Shown here piece by piece: positions 8,533 through 16,001 of a stretch of 64,000 nt of DNA. Each line of letters opens with the position of its first letter. Within the stretch, counting starts at the first letter, position 1. The notes below the pieces were generated by a model, which did no database searches, had not been told where the DNA came from, and saw only the letters and a list, made by a program, of their open reading frames with translations. Source of the stretch: Mycolicibacterium hodleri (GTDB taxonomy: Bacteria; Actinomycetota; Actinomycetes; Mycobacteriales; Mycobacteriaceae); assembly GCF_025822245.1 (NCBI RefSeq), contig NZ_JACKTL010000026.1:429296-493295 (forward strand), written 5' to 3'. The translations under genes were made by a program, and so were the position numbers.

Positions 8533-9297
8533 ATGAGTGCACGTGAATTCGCCGCCCGCCTGCGCAACCGGGAACGCATCCTGGGGTACTGGTCGGTGCT
8601 GGACTGCCCGGTCGCCACGGAGTGGCTCGCCTACGTCGGTTGGGACTACCTCGCGCTGGACCTGCAACACGGTCTGATCGGGTACTCGGGCATGTTGTCG
8701 GGGCTGACGGCCGTCGACGCCGCGGGCGGACCGGTGGGCCTGGTGCGGGTCGAGGCGAACGACCCCACACCGATCGGACGTGCGTTGGACGCCGGCGCGG
8801 CAGGGGTGATCGTGCCGTTGGTCGACGACGCGGCCGGAGCGGCCAGGGCGGTCGCCGCGGCCACCTACCCGCCGACCGGGATCCGGTCCTACGGTCCGAT
8901 GCGCTCGCAGCTGCGGATCGGGCCGGTTCCGGCGGAGGCCGACCGCGACACCGTCGTGCTGGCGATGATCGAGACGCCCGAGGGCCTGGCCAACGTCGAG
9001 GAGATCTGCGCCGTGGCCGGCCTGGACGGGGTGTACGTGGGCCCGTCGGATCTGCGACTGGCCGTGGGAGGGGCGCATCCCCAGGATCCGGCGGTGGCCG
9101 ACGAGTTCGAGGCCGCGGTGACCCGGGTCCGGGAGGCCGCCGCGGCCGCCGGCGTCGCGGCGGGCATTCACACCCCCGACGGTGCGGTGGCGGCACGCCG
9201 CCTGGCGGAGGGGTTCACGTTCGCGTCGGTGGCGTCGGACCTGACCCACCTCAAGGCCGCGTCCGCCGCGCACCTCAAGGCCGCGACCGGCGGCTGA
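8533..9297 (+). CDS. HpcH/HpaI family aldolase
   Basis: The 254-residue class II, metal-dependent aldolase is related to 4-hydroxy-2-oxoheptanedioate and 2-keto-3-deoxy-rhamnonate aldolases. The active-site segments are present: DLQHGL near residue 41 (the D-x-x-H region), RVEANDP (substrate Arg), and MIETPEGLANVEEI with VYVGPSDL (metal-binding Glu and Asp). These enzymes cleave 2-keto-3-deoxy sugar acids to pyruvate or a keto acid plus an aldehyde. It is the last gene of the plus-strand operon. With the kinase and SDR on the other arm it supports a sugar-acid breakdown pathway. Confidence 0.88.
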   Translation: MSAREFAARLRNRERILGYWSVLDCPVATEWLAYVGWDYLALDLQHGLIGYSGMLSGLTAVDAAGGPVGLVRVEANDPTPIGRALDAGAAGVIVPLVDDAAGAARAVAAATYPPTGIRSYGPMRSQLRIGPVPAEADRDTVVLAMIETPEGLANVEEICAVAGLDGVYVGPSDLRLAVGGAHPQDPAVADEFEAAVTRVREAAAAAGVAAGIHTPDGAVAARRLAEGFTFASVASDLTHLKAASAAHLKAATGG

Positions 9298-9337
9298 CAC
9301 CCGGGAATCAATCGCCGGCCGATCGCGCTGAAGGCGG

Positions 9338-9343
9338 TACGAT
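9338..9343 (+). promoter_or_regulatory. Probable -10 element of ssrA
   Basis: TACGAT, a good mycobacterial SigA -10 hexamer, lies 33 bp upstream of the mature tmRNA 5' end. This leaves a short 5' extension for RNase P to remove. No convincing -35 hexamer is seen. Confidence 0.45.
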
Positions 9344-9375
9344 GAACGTCCTGCTGAAGTTCGGCAGGGGTGCGA

Positions 9376-9743
9376 GGGGCTGAACGGTTTCGACTTCGCG
9401 CATCGAATCAAGGGAAGCGTGCCGGTGCAGGCAAGAGACCACCGAAAGCGTCGTTGCAACCAATTAAGCGCCGATTCCAATCAGCGCGACTACGCCCTCG
9501 CTGCCTAAGCGACGGTGTGTCCGTCAGACCGAGAGAGCCCTCGACTCGGACCCTGGCGTCATCTAGAGGGACAAACCCATACGTCCGGTCGCGGGATGTA
9601 CGGGGACATCAAACAGCGACTGGGATCGTCATCTCGTCTCGTCCGCGTGAACGGGAGATCCAAGTAGAGACATAGCGGACTGCGCACGGAGAAGCCTCGA
9701 GGGAATGCCGTAGGACCCGGGTTCGATTCCCGGCAGCTCCACC
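9376..9743 (+). ncRNA. ssrA: tmRNA (ssrA)
   Basis: Transfer-messenger RNA that rescues stalled ribosomes with SmpB. The 5' end GGGGCUG pairs with CAGCUCC near the 3' end (9734-9740) to form the acceptor stem, followed by the discriminator A and CC; the final A is not encoded. The T-arm sequence GTTCGATTCC is at 9721-9730. The tag reading frame runs from GCC (9470) to TAA (9506-9508) and encodes ADSNQRDYALAA, which differs by one residue from the M. tuberculosis tag as I recall it. No smpB gene lies on either side within the window. Confidence 0.96.
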
Positions 9744-9751
9744 GTTTGACC

Positions 9752-9780
9752 AGCAGGCCGGATGACACATCCGGCCTGCT
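9752..9780 (+). terminator. Hairpin terminator of ssrA
   Basis: A perfect 13-bp inverted repeat (9752-9764 with 9768-9780) surrounds the 3-nt loop ACA. It begins 8 nt after the tmRNA 3' end and is followed by the T-rich run TTGTCGTCTT. Confidence 0.85.
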
Positions 9781-9891
9781 TGTCGTCTTCCTGGGTTCAG
9801 TTCACCTCAGCGGGCCGCGTTCGCATTCGCTGAAAACGCTGAATACGCCCACGGATGGTGCGTATCACCTGGCTGAGGGTAGATTCGAAAC

Positions 9892-10788
9892 ATGCCACCT
9901 CGTTGCGGGCGTAGCTCGCGGCCGACGAATGCGCGGTCCGCGGGCCGCTGGGCCGGTCGTACCGCGGCTGTATTGGTCGTCGTCGCCGTTCAGCAGCTGA
10001 GTCCTCGCGCTCTCCCGGTTGCGTCGGCCGCCGACTGCGCCGACGCCGAGGTCGTGTTTGCCAGGGGCACGGACGAGCCCAAGGGCCTCGGCGTCGTCGG
10101 CGACGCCTTCGTCGACTCGCTGCGCGCGCAGGCCGATGGCATGAACATCGCGTCGTACGGGGTCGACTACGACGCGGGCAAGCTGCAGCTGGGCACTGGC
10201 GACGGCGCCAAGGACGTGATCAAGCACGTCAAATCCATGGCGGCCTCGTGCCCCGACACCAAGATCGTGCTGGGCGGGTACTCGCAGGGCGCGGACGTCG
10301 TCAACATCGTCGCAGGCAATCCCATCGTCGGCATCGCATGGGGAGATGCACTCCCGTCTTCGATGGCGGTCAACATCGCGGCGATCGCCACCTTCGGAAA
10401 CGTCGCGAACCGCTCGGGTACCAAGCTGCCTTCCCAATCCACGATGTTCGCCGGCAAGGCGATCGACCTCTGCAACCCCGCCGATCCGATTTGTCACGCA
10501 GGCCCTGGAAACGCATGGAGCGGGCATACCGACGGCTACGTTCCCGTGTACACCACGCAGGCGGCGGATTTCGCCGCCGCCAAACTGTTGGCTGGTAGGG
10601 CCCCATTGGGACCCACTCTCGGACCGCCGTCGGCGTATGGACAGCCGCCGGGATCCGTCCCGGATGCGCCGATCTATGCCTCGCCGCCACAGGGCACCGA
10701 TCACATGCCGCCGGGATATCAGCAATCGCCCGCCTACACCTCGTCCGAACCGGGGTATGCCCCTTCGGTCGTGGCCGGCCTGCCCTGA
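9892..10788 (+). CDS. Cutinase family secreted esterase
   Basis: The 298-residue exported serine esterase is of the mycobacterial cutinase-like (CULP) family. A basic N-terminus and a hydrophobic segment (AAVLVVVAVQQL) are followed by SAADC, consistent with a signal peptide ending near residue 45. The nucleophile motif GGYSQG places Ser131, the Asp-containing loop is DLCNPADPICH, and the catalytic His lies in SGHTDGY. Paired cysteines match the cutinase disulfides. After the catalytic domain there is a proline/glycine/tyrosine-rich tail of about 75 residues, likely surface-exposed and disordered. It probably acts on lipid esters outside the cytoplasmic membrane. It is convergent with the FUSC gene. 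Confidence 0.92.
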   Translation: MPPRCGRSSRPTNARSAGRWAGRTAAVLVVVAVQQLSPRALPVASAADCADAEVVFARGTDEPKGLGVVGDAFVDSLRAQADGMNIASYGVDYDAGKLQLGTGDGAKDVIKHVKSMAASCPDTKIVLGGYSQGADVVNIVAGNPIVGIAWGDALPSSMAVNIAAIATFGNVANRSGTKLPSQSTMFAGKAIDLCNPADPICHAGPGNAWSGHTDGYVPVYTTQAADFAAAKLLAGRAPLGPTLGPPSAYGQPPGSVPDAPIYASPPQGTDHMPPGYQQSPAYTSSEPGYAPSVVAGLP

Positions 10789-10812
10789 CGAACCCATGCG
10801 GGCAGCGGCCGG
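10775..10812. terminator. Possible bidirectional terminator hairpin
   Basis: CCGGCC-TGCCC (10775-10785) can pair with GGGCA-(GC bulge)-GGCCGG (10800-10812). This gives an 11-bp GC-rich stem with a 14-nt loop exactly between the convergent cutinase and FUSC stop codons. There is no U-tract, so it is a candidate only. Confidence 0.4.
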
Positions 10813-12885
10813 TCACACCCGAGCCGTCACCTCTTGCAGGGCACGGTCGAGGTTGCTCAGTGCCCTGACGGCGCCGCGCACGGGTCCCGGCGGGATGTCC
10901 GCCGTGCCCGCCACGGTCAAGATGACGGCATTGGTGGCCTTGTCCGTCCGCTCGACCGCGGCGCCGTCGACCACCCGTTTCACCGCGTCGACGGTCTCGC
11001 AGACGTGCGCGGCGGCATCGCGCAGCGCGGCGGCCGTCGCCTCCGCGGGAGCGGTGTCGGCGTCGGCCCGGGCGGCGTTCACGCCGGCCCTGGCCAGGGC
11101 GTGGGCCGATCGGTTGCTCACCTGCAACCCGCGCAGCAGGCGTTGAACCCCGCGTCGGCTGCGTACCGCAGGTCCCATCTGCAGCGGCTTGCCCGCCGTG
11201 ACCACGGCCTGCAGGGCGTTATCGAGTCGCCTGGTCTCGGCCACCAGATCGGTCTCCCCGCCGGGCGCCACCACCGACGCGGTCGCCACGTCGATCAGAT
11301 CGGTCATCCGTTGTAGGTACACGTCGACCTTCTCGACGAAGTTGGCGCGGGTCCCGGTCGAGAAGATGAAGTACGCCGACGCGATGCCGACCACGCCGCC
11401 CACCGCGGTCTCGGCGATGCGCAGCTCCAACACCTGGACGCTGAAGTCGCCGAGCAGGCCGTAGAGCATCGCCAGCAGCACGGTGACGAAGAACGTCAAC
11501 CACGCGTAGGCGACCGTGACGAGGTAGAACGCGCAGAACACGCACGCCACCAGGACGATCATCTGAACCAGCGGGTGGTGCCCGACCAGGGTGGCCAGCA
11601 GGACGCCCGCCACGACGCCGGCGATGGTGCCCACGATGCGATGCCCGACGCGCGTCAGGATCTCACCGCGCGTCGAGACCCCGGTGAAGACCAGGAACGC
11701 GGTCAGCACCGCCCAGTACCACCGATCGGGTGACACCAGTTCGCCGAGAATCGTCGCGGCGCTGGTGGCGACCGCGACCTGAATGGCCGCCTTGGTACTG
11801 GGGTCGAGCCCACGGTCGGCGTCGTCGTCCGGGGTCTGCGGCTCGGGTTCGGCGGCCTCGGAGGCGCCGAGGGCGTTGGTGGTGATGTGGTGGATCGCCA
11901 GGTGGGCCTGGGCGGCACGGAAGGCGACGACGGTCGCGATGCCCTCGGTGCTCGACAGGTCGGCACGGTCGGATGCGGCGGCGGCACTCTTGCGGGCCGC
12001 CCGCAGTTCGTCCTCGGAGGGATGGTTCCACAGGCACACCCGGACGGCGGCGACCGCGTCTCGCAGACCCGGTGGCCACGAGCTGGCCGGCCCCAGCGAC
12101 CACAACATGCTCGCCACCTGCTCCATGGCGATCTGCGCGTCGAACACCCTCAGGGCGAGGTCGTCACTGGTGACGTTCAGCGACTGGGCGGCGTCGTGGC
12201 GGTCGAGCCAGTCGTCGATCATGAGCGCGGTCTCACCCAGGCGGTCCAACCGACGCCGAAGCTCGGCGAGGTCGAACTCGTCGGGGTTCGTCGCCACGTC
12301 CAGCACCGCCGACGACGCCGCGCGCAATGCCCGCACGAGGCGCTGCACCTCGACCGCCGGCCGGTCCGGAAGGATCAGCGTGCGCACCAGCAGGGTGGCG
12401 CTCAACCCGATGACGATTGCCACGGCGAGCACCGGTATCTGACTGGGCGTGGCACGCAGGAACAGCGCGAAGAAGTAGGAGATGAACGCGACCATTCCCA
12501 GTGCGTTGCCCCGGGGACCGAAGCGCCGGACCCACACCGCGCCGAACAAGACGGCGATGAAGCCGACGTCGGCCACCTTGCCGAAGTGGCTCAACGTCGC
12601 GGCCAACGACACGGCGGCCACGGCCGGGAAGAAGAGCAGCAGGGTGGTGACGACGCGGCTGTGTTGTTGGCGGTCCTTGACCGCGGCCGCGGACTGCATC
12701 GCCACGATCGTGCCGAGCATGGCCACGGTGATCGGCTGACCGGCGACGGTGATGAAGCCGAACGAGGCGGTCAGGGCCAAGACGAGGGCCAGCGTGGTCG
12801 TCGCGGCGCTGCGCAGGCGCAGTCGGCCGGGGTCGGAGTCGACCAGCAATCTCCTGATGGCCCCCCGATCAGCCACCAGATGCAT
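10813..12885 (-). CDS. FUSC family membrane protein (aromatic acid exporter-like)
   Basis: The 690-residue integral membrane protein has two FUSC/ArAE-type halves. Hydrophobic clusters lie at about residues 20-175 (for example TTTLALVLALTASFGFITVAGQPITVAMLGTIVAMQ starts the first block) and again at about 355-510, each followed by a long cytoplasmic helical region. The family includes fusaric-acid and aromatic-acid efflux proteins. The ATG at 12885 is chosen because the hydrophobic core begins soon after it; the frame stays open further upstream but overlaps the regulator gene. Its substrate is unknown. It lies 47 bp downstream of the IclR gene on the same strand, so it may share that transcript. 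Confidence 0.8.
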   Translation of the reverse strand: MHLVADRGAIRRLLVDSDPGRLRLRSAATTTLALVLALTASFGFITVAGQPITVAMLGTIVAMQSAAAVKDRQQHSRVVTTLLLFFPAVAAVSLAATLSHFGKVADVGFIAVLFGAVWVRRFGPRGNALGMVAFISYFFALFLRATPSQIPVLAVAIVIGLSATLLVRTLILPDRPAVEVQRLVRALRAASSAVLDVATNPDEFDLAELRRRLDRLGETALMIDDWLDRHDAAQSLNVTSDDLALRVFDAQIAMEQVASMLWSLGPASSWPPGLRDAVAAVRVCLWNHPSEDELRAARKSAAAASDRADLSSTEGIATVVAFRAAQAHLAIHHITTNALGASEAAEPEPQTPDDDADRGLDPSTKAAIQVAVATSAATILGELVSPDRWYWAVLTAFLVFTGVSTRGEILTRVGHRIVGTIAGVVAGVLLATLVGHHPLVQMIVLVACVFCAFYLVTVAYAWLTFFVTVLLAMLYGLLGDFSVQVLELRIAETAVGGVVGIASAYFIFSTGTRANFVEKVDVYLQRMTDLIDVATASVVAPGGETDLVAETRRLDNALQAVVTAGKPLQMGPAVRSRRGVQRLLRGLQVSNRSAHALARAGVNAARADADTAPAEATAAALRDAAAHVCETVDAVKRVVDGAAVERTDKATNAVILTVAGTADIPPGPVRGAVRALSNLDRALQEVTARV

Positions 12886-12932
12886 CGCTCGATTGTGCGG
12901 CACGCAGCTGCGAGGACCGGCGGCGGCGCGCG

Positions 12933-13628
12933 TCAGTAGCTCTGGGCGGCGGTGTGCAGGGCGCGGGCGGCCTTGGCGATGGCCGGCTCGGGCCACCGTT
13001 GCGGCACGTGCAGCGTGAGGGCGTAGCGGGTCCCGGCCACCGGGCAGGCGAGCTGTCGACCCATGTGCGCGGACTGCGATTCGTAGACGTTGCGTCGCCG
13101 ACGGTGGCGCACGGCCAGGCACGTCTGCACCTCGTCGGCGGTCAGACCCAGGTGACGGGCCGCGGCCGAGACGGCGTCGGCCGCGTCCTCGGCGGACAGG
13201 GTGGACAGGATCGCCGCCGCACCGGCGCACTCGGCCGCCTCCGCCCGTTGTCCCGGTCGGGGAGTCAGTGGCAACGGCAGCCGGCCGAGGTGGACGTCGA
13301 CGAACACGACCTGGTTGCCGAACATTCGGACCAGGGAGATGGTGTGCCCTTCCAGGTCTGGTGTCGCGCAGGCGCGAAAGAGGTTCTGCACCACCGATTC
13401 CGGATCGGAGAGATCGGACAATCGTGGTCCGGTGTGCAACGTGCCGTCGGACCGCCGGGTGACGAAGCCGACGTCCTCCAACGTGCCGAGCAGGTCGGCG
13501 ATCGAGCTCTTGGGCAGCCCCAACATGGCGATCAGTGCCGCGGGCGTGGTGGCGGCGCCCGAGGAGACGGCGTCGAGGATGCGCGCTCCGCGGTGCACGG
13601 CCGGGGTCCGGGAGTCGGCTATCCCCAT
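12933..13628 (-). CDS. IclR family transcriptional regulator
   Basis: The 231-residue protein has an N-terminal winged helix-turn-helix (AVHRGARILDAVSS, then LGLPKSSIADLLGTLEDVGFV at about residues 42-62) and an IclR-like effector-binding region. Its C-terminal half is less canonical than usual for IclR, but CPVAGTRYALTLHVP resembles the end of that domain. The start at 13628 lies 10 nt inside the end of the upstream fusion regulator, so the two are translated together. It probably acts on the same sugar ABC operon, alone or with its neighbour. Confidence 0.8.
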   Translation of the reverse strand: MGIADSRTPAVHRGARILDAVSSGAATTPAALIAMLGLPKSSIADLLGTLEDVGFVTRRSDGTLHTGPRLSDLSDPESVVQNLFRACATPDLEGHTISLVRMFGNQVVFVDVHLGRLPLPLTPRPGQRAEAAECAGAAAILSTLSAEDAADAVSAAARHLGLTADEVQTCLAVRHRRRRNVYESQSAHMGRQLACPVAGTRYALTLHVPQRWPEPAIAKAARALHTAAQSY

Positions 13629-14704
13629 GGTTGATAGTCCGCGGCGTTGTGGGCGTCGATGAGCTTGGGCGCGAGATAACGGGACGGCCGGGCGACGTGG
13701 GCGCCTCCGTGCAGGGCGATGCCGATGTCCATCGCCGCCCGCACCAGCGCCGCCGGATCCTGCGTCGCGGTCGCGACGATGGGCCCGCCGGCGCGAATCT
13801 CCTCGACCGCGTTCCTGGCTCCGTCGACGCCGACGATCGGCACGGAGAGCTTGCGGGCGCGCAGCACCCGCGAGATGCCGATGGCGATTTGGTCGTTGGC
13901 GGCGAAGAAACCGTCGACGACGGGGTTGGCGGCGAGGATTTCGGTCGCGGCCCGTCGCCCCGACTTGGCGTCCAGTTCGCCGTAGCTGGTCGCGACCACC
14001 TCGATGCGCTGGTGCGGGGCGATCGCGGCCAGAAAGCCGGCGATTCGGTCGGAGTTGGCCGTGATGGGGATGCCGCCGACCACGGCGACGCGTCCCCGTC
14101 CGCCGAGTGCGGCCGCCAGGGCCGAACCGGCCAGGAACCCGGCCTTGGTGTTGTCGGTGGCCACGACGGCGTCCGCGCCGCTGACCGCCGAGCCGATGGC
14201 GACGACGGGAATGCGGGCCGCGCGGGCCCGGGCGCACGCCTCTTCGAGGCCGTCGGTCGCCACCGGCTCCACCAGGATCAAATCGACTCCGGCGGCGACG
14301 AATTCGACGATCTGACGCGACTGGGTGTGCCGGTCCTCCTTGGCGGCGTGCACGTGCAGGCGCGCCCCCAGCCGGTCGGCTTCGGTCCGCAGGGCGTCTA
14401 TCTCGGCGACGAAGAAGCTCTCGGCGACCGGGTAGCTGAATCCGATGTCGTCGATCGGCAAGCCGTGCGCCCGCGCCGCCGACGCGAGTTCGAACAGCCG
14501 GGACCCCAGTGCGTAGGTGCCGTCGACGCCGCGGGCGAGCAAGCTCTCGTCGGTCAGCGCGTGGCAGATCCCCATCACGCTGCTCTTGGGAAGCCCGGTC
14601 CGCTGGGTTAGCTCGGCGAGCGACATGGGCCTACCCGAGTCGCTGATCTGTTGAAGCACGACGGCCGCACGGCGCAATGCGGGCACACGTGCTTGCTCCG
14701 CCAT
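13619..14704 (-). CDS. Fusion regulator: IclR-type HTH plus RbsB/LacI-like sugar-binding domain
   Basis: The 361-residue protein has an unusual architecture. Residues about 7-62 look like an IclR winged HTH (ALRRAAVVLQQISDSGRPMSLAELTQRTGLPKSSVMG). Residues about 80-350 are a type-1 periplasmic-binding fold (Peripla_BP_4) as in LacI or RbsB, with GVDLILVEPVATDGLEEA, NPVVDGFFAANDQIAIGISR and IVGVDGARNAVEEI. No signal peptide is present, so it is cytoplasmic. ATG 14704 has a GGTGAG ribosome-binding site; an upstream ATG at 14749 is the alternative. It is divergent from the sugar ABC operon at 14918-20395, so it most likely senses the imported sugar and represses that operon. The domain junction should be checked by model search. 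Confidence 0.8.
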   Translation of the reverse strand: MAEQARVPALRRAAVVLQQISDSGRPMSLAELTQRTGLPKSSVMGICHALTDESLLARGVDGTYALGSRLFELASAARAHGLPIDDIGFSYPVAESFFVAEIDALRTEADRLGARLHVHAAKEDRHTQSRQIVEFVAAGVDLILVEPVATDGLEEACARARAARIPVVAIGSAVSGADAVVATDNTKAGFLAGSALAAALGGRGRVAVVGGIPITANSDRIAGFLAAIAPHQRIEVVATSYGELDAKSGRRAATEILAANPVVDGFFAANDQIAIGISRVLRARKLSVPIVGVDGARNAVEEIRAGGPIVATATQDPAALVRAAMDIGIALHGGAHVARPSRYLAPKLIDAHNAADYQPWG

Positions 14705-14729
14705 CGACTCACCATAAGTGATGTGCCAC

Positions 14730-14743
14730 TGCGGAAGACCGCA
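14730..14743. promoter_or_regulatory. Palindrome in the leader of the fusion regulator
   Basis: TGCGG-AAGA-CCGCA, a perfect 14-bp inverted repeat, lies 26 bp upstream of the regulator start. It may be an autoregulatory operator. Confidence 0.35.
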
Positions 14744-14771
14744 AATCACGAGGTGGCGTCACCCGCCGGGG

Positions 14772-14843
14772 GTTGTTGACAACGTCACAGCGACTTGCTT
14801 ACTGTGTGTTTCATCACTCGACGCTGAGTTCGATATATGAAAC
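14772..14843 (+). promoter_or_regulatory. Promoter and operators of the sugar ABC operon
   Basis: A SigA-type promoter is visible: TTGACA (14776-14781), 18-bp spacer, TACTGT (14800-14805). The -35 is embedded in the palindrome GTTGT-TG-ACAAC (14772-14783). Just downstream of the -10, GTTTCAT (14808-14814) and ATGAAAC (14837-14843) form a second inverted repeat. A regulator bound at either would block transcription. Confidence 0.6.
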
Positions 14844-14917
14844 GCACGCGCCGGGTGGTCGCCTGCCCGGGTAGGTCTCGGGCGAGGTTTTCCTAGCCCA
14901 GGCCGAAGGATGAGTCG

Positions 14918-15970
14918 ATGCCGGTTTCCCAGCGTTTCGTCGGAGTGATCAGCGTGGCGTTGGCCATCGCGATGGTCACCGGCGGCTGTACGAAGAAGAA
15001 CGACGAACCGGCACCGGCGACGGGTGGCGGCAGTTCGTCGCAGGCCGCCTCCGGAAACAAGGTCAAGGTCGCCTTCGTGCCGAAGCTGCAGGGTTCGCCC
15101 TACTTCGAGGCCATGGACACCGGCGCCAAGAAGGCCGCCGCCGATTTGGGCAACGTCGACTGGCTGTACCAGGGACCCACCTCGGCCGACGCCGCCGCCC
15201 AGGCGCAGATCGTCCGGTCCTTCATCCAGCAGAAGGTCGACGTCCTGGTCGTCGCACCCAACGACCCCGACTCGATGGCACCGCTGATGAAGCAGGCGCA
15301 GGACGCCGGCATCAAGGTGATGACCGCCGACACCGACGCGCCCAACTCGGTGCGCGAGGCCTTCGTCAACCAGGCCACCGCCGAGGGCATCGGCAACAAG
15401 ACCGCCGAGACGCTGATGACGGCGATGGGCGGAAAGGGCAAGTGGGCCATCGTGTCCTGCGGTGAGACGGCCGAGAACCTCAACTCGTGGATCGCCGCCG
15501 AGAAGGCCTACGTATCGGCCAAGTACCCCGACGCCGAACTCGTCGACGTCGTGTACTCCGGTGAGGACCAGGCCAAGGGAACGCAGATGGCCACCGACCT
15601 GATGAGCGCACACCCCGACCTCAAGGGTCTGCTCGGGCAGTGCACCACCTCCGCCGTCGGCGTGGCGCAGGCCGTCAAGGACGCCGGCAAGATCGGCCAG
15701 GTCTTCTCGGTCGGCATCGGCACGCCAAAGTCCATGGCGCCGTACCTCGCCGACGGATCGTCGTCCGGCTCGATCCTGTGGAACGTCGCGAACCTGGGCT
15801 ACCTGACGGCATGGGCCGGCCAGCAGCTCGCCAGCGGCAAGACCTTCCAGGCCGACAACAAGGTCAACGACGAGATGACCGACGTCAAGTGGGACGAGGC
15901 CAGCAAGACGCTGGTCCTGGGTGAGCCGCTGTTGATCACCACTCAGAACGTCGGTCAGTTCGATTACTGA
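14918..15970 (+). CDS. Sugar ABC transporter substrate-binding lipoprotein (RhaS/LsrB/RbsB-like)
   Basis: The 350-residue periplasmic-type binding protein starts with a lipoprotein signal (hydrophobic ISVALAIAMVTGGC, lipobox Cys near residue 26), followed by a Gly/Ser-rich linker. The mature part has the RbsB-superfamily opening VKVAFVPKLQGSPYFEAMDTGAK and VDVLVVAPNDPDSMAP, resembling rhamnose and AI-2 binding proteins. It is the first gene of an operon with one ATPase, two permeases and an SDR. The ligand is probably a sugar or polyol, and the fusion regulator encoded divergently may bind the same one. Confidence 0.9.
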   Translation: MPVSQRFVGVISVALAIAMVTGGCTKKNDEPAPATGGGSSSQAASGNKVKVAFVPKLQGSPYFEAMDTGAKKAAADLGNVDWLYQGPTSADAAAQAQIVRSFIQQKVDVLVVAPNDPDSMAPLMKQAQDAGIKVMTADTDAPNSVREAFVNQATAEGIGNKTAETLMTAMGGKGKWAIVSCGETAENLNSWIAAEKAYVSAKYPDAELVDVVYSGEDQAKGTQMATDLMSAHPDLKGLLGQCTTSAVGVAQAVKDAGKIGQVFSVGIGTPKSMAPYLADGSSSGSILWNVANLGYLTAWAGQQLASGKTFQADNKVNDEMTDVKWDEASKTLVLGEPLLITTQNVGQFDY

Positions 15971-16001
15971 CGCGGCCGGTCCTCGCTCGGGGGAGACGTC
16001 G

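Noticed and set aside
9721..9743. Possible tRNA 3' end (T-arm and acceptor)
   Set aside because: It is the tRNA-like 3' part of the tmRNA, whose 5' half is at 9376.
12886..13230. N-terminal extension of the FUSC gene to 13230
   Set aside because: The extra 115 residues are Arg-rich, overlap the IclR gene in another frame and have no family counterpart.
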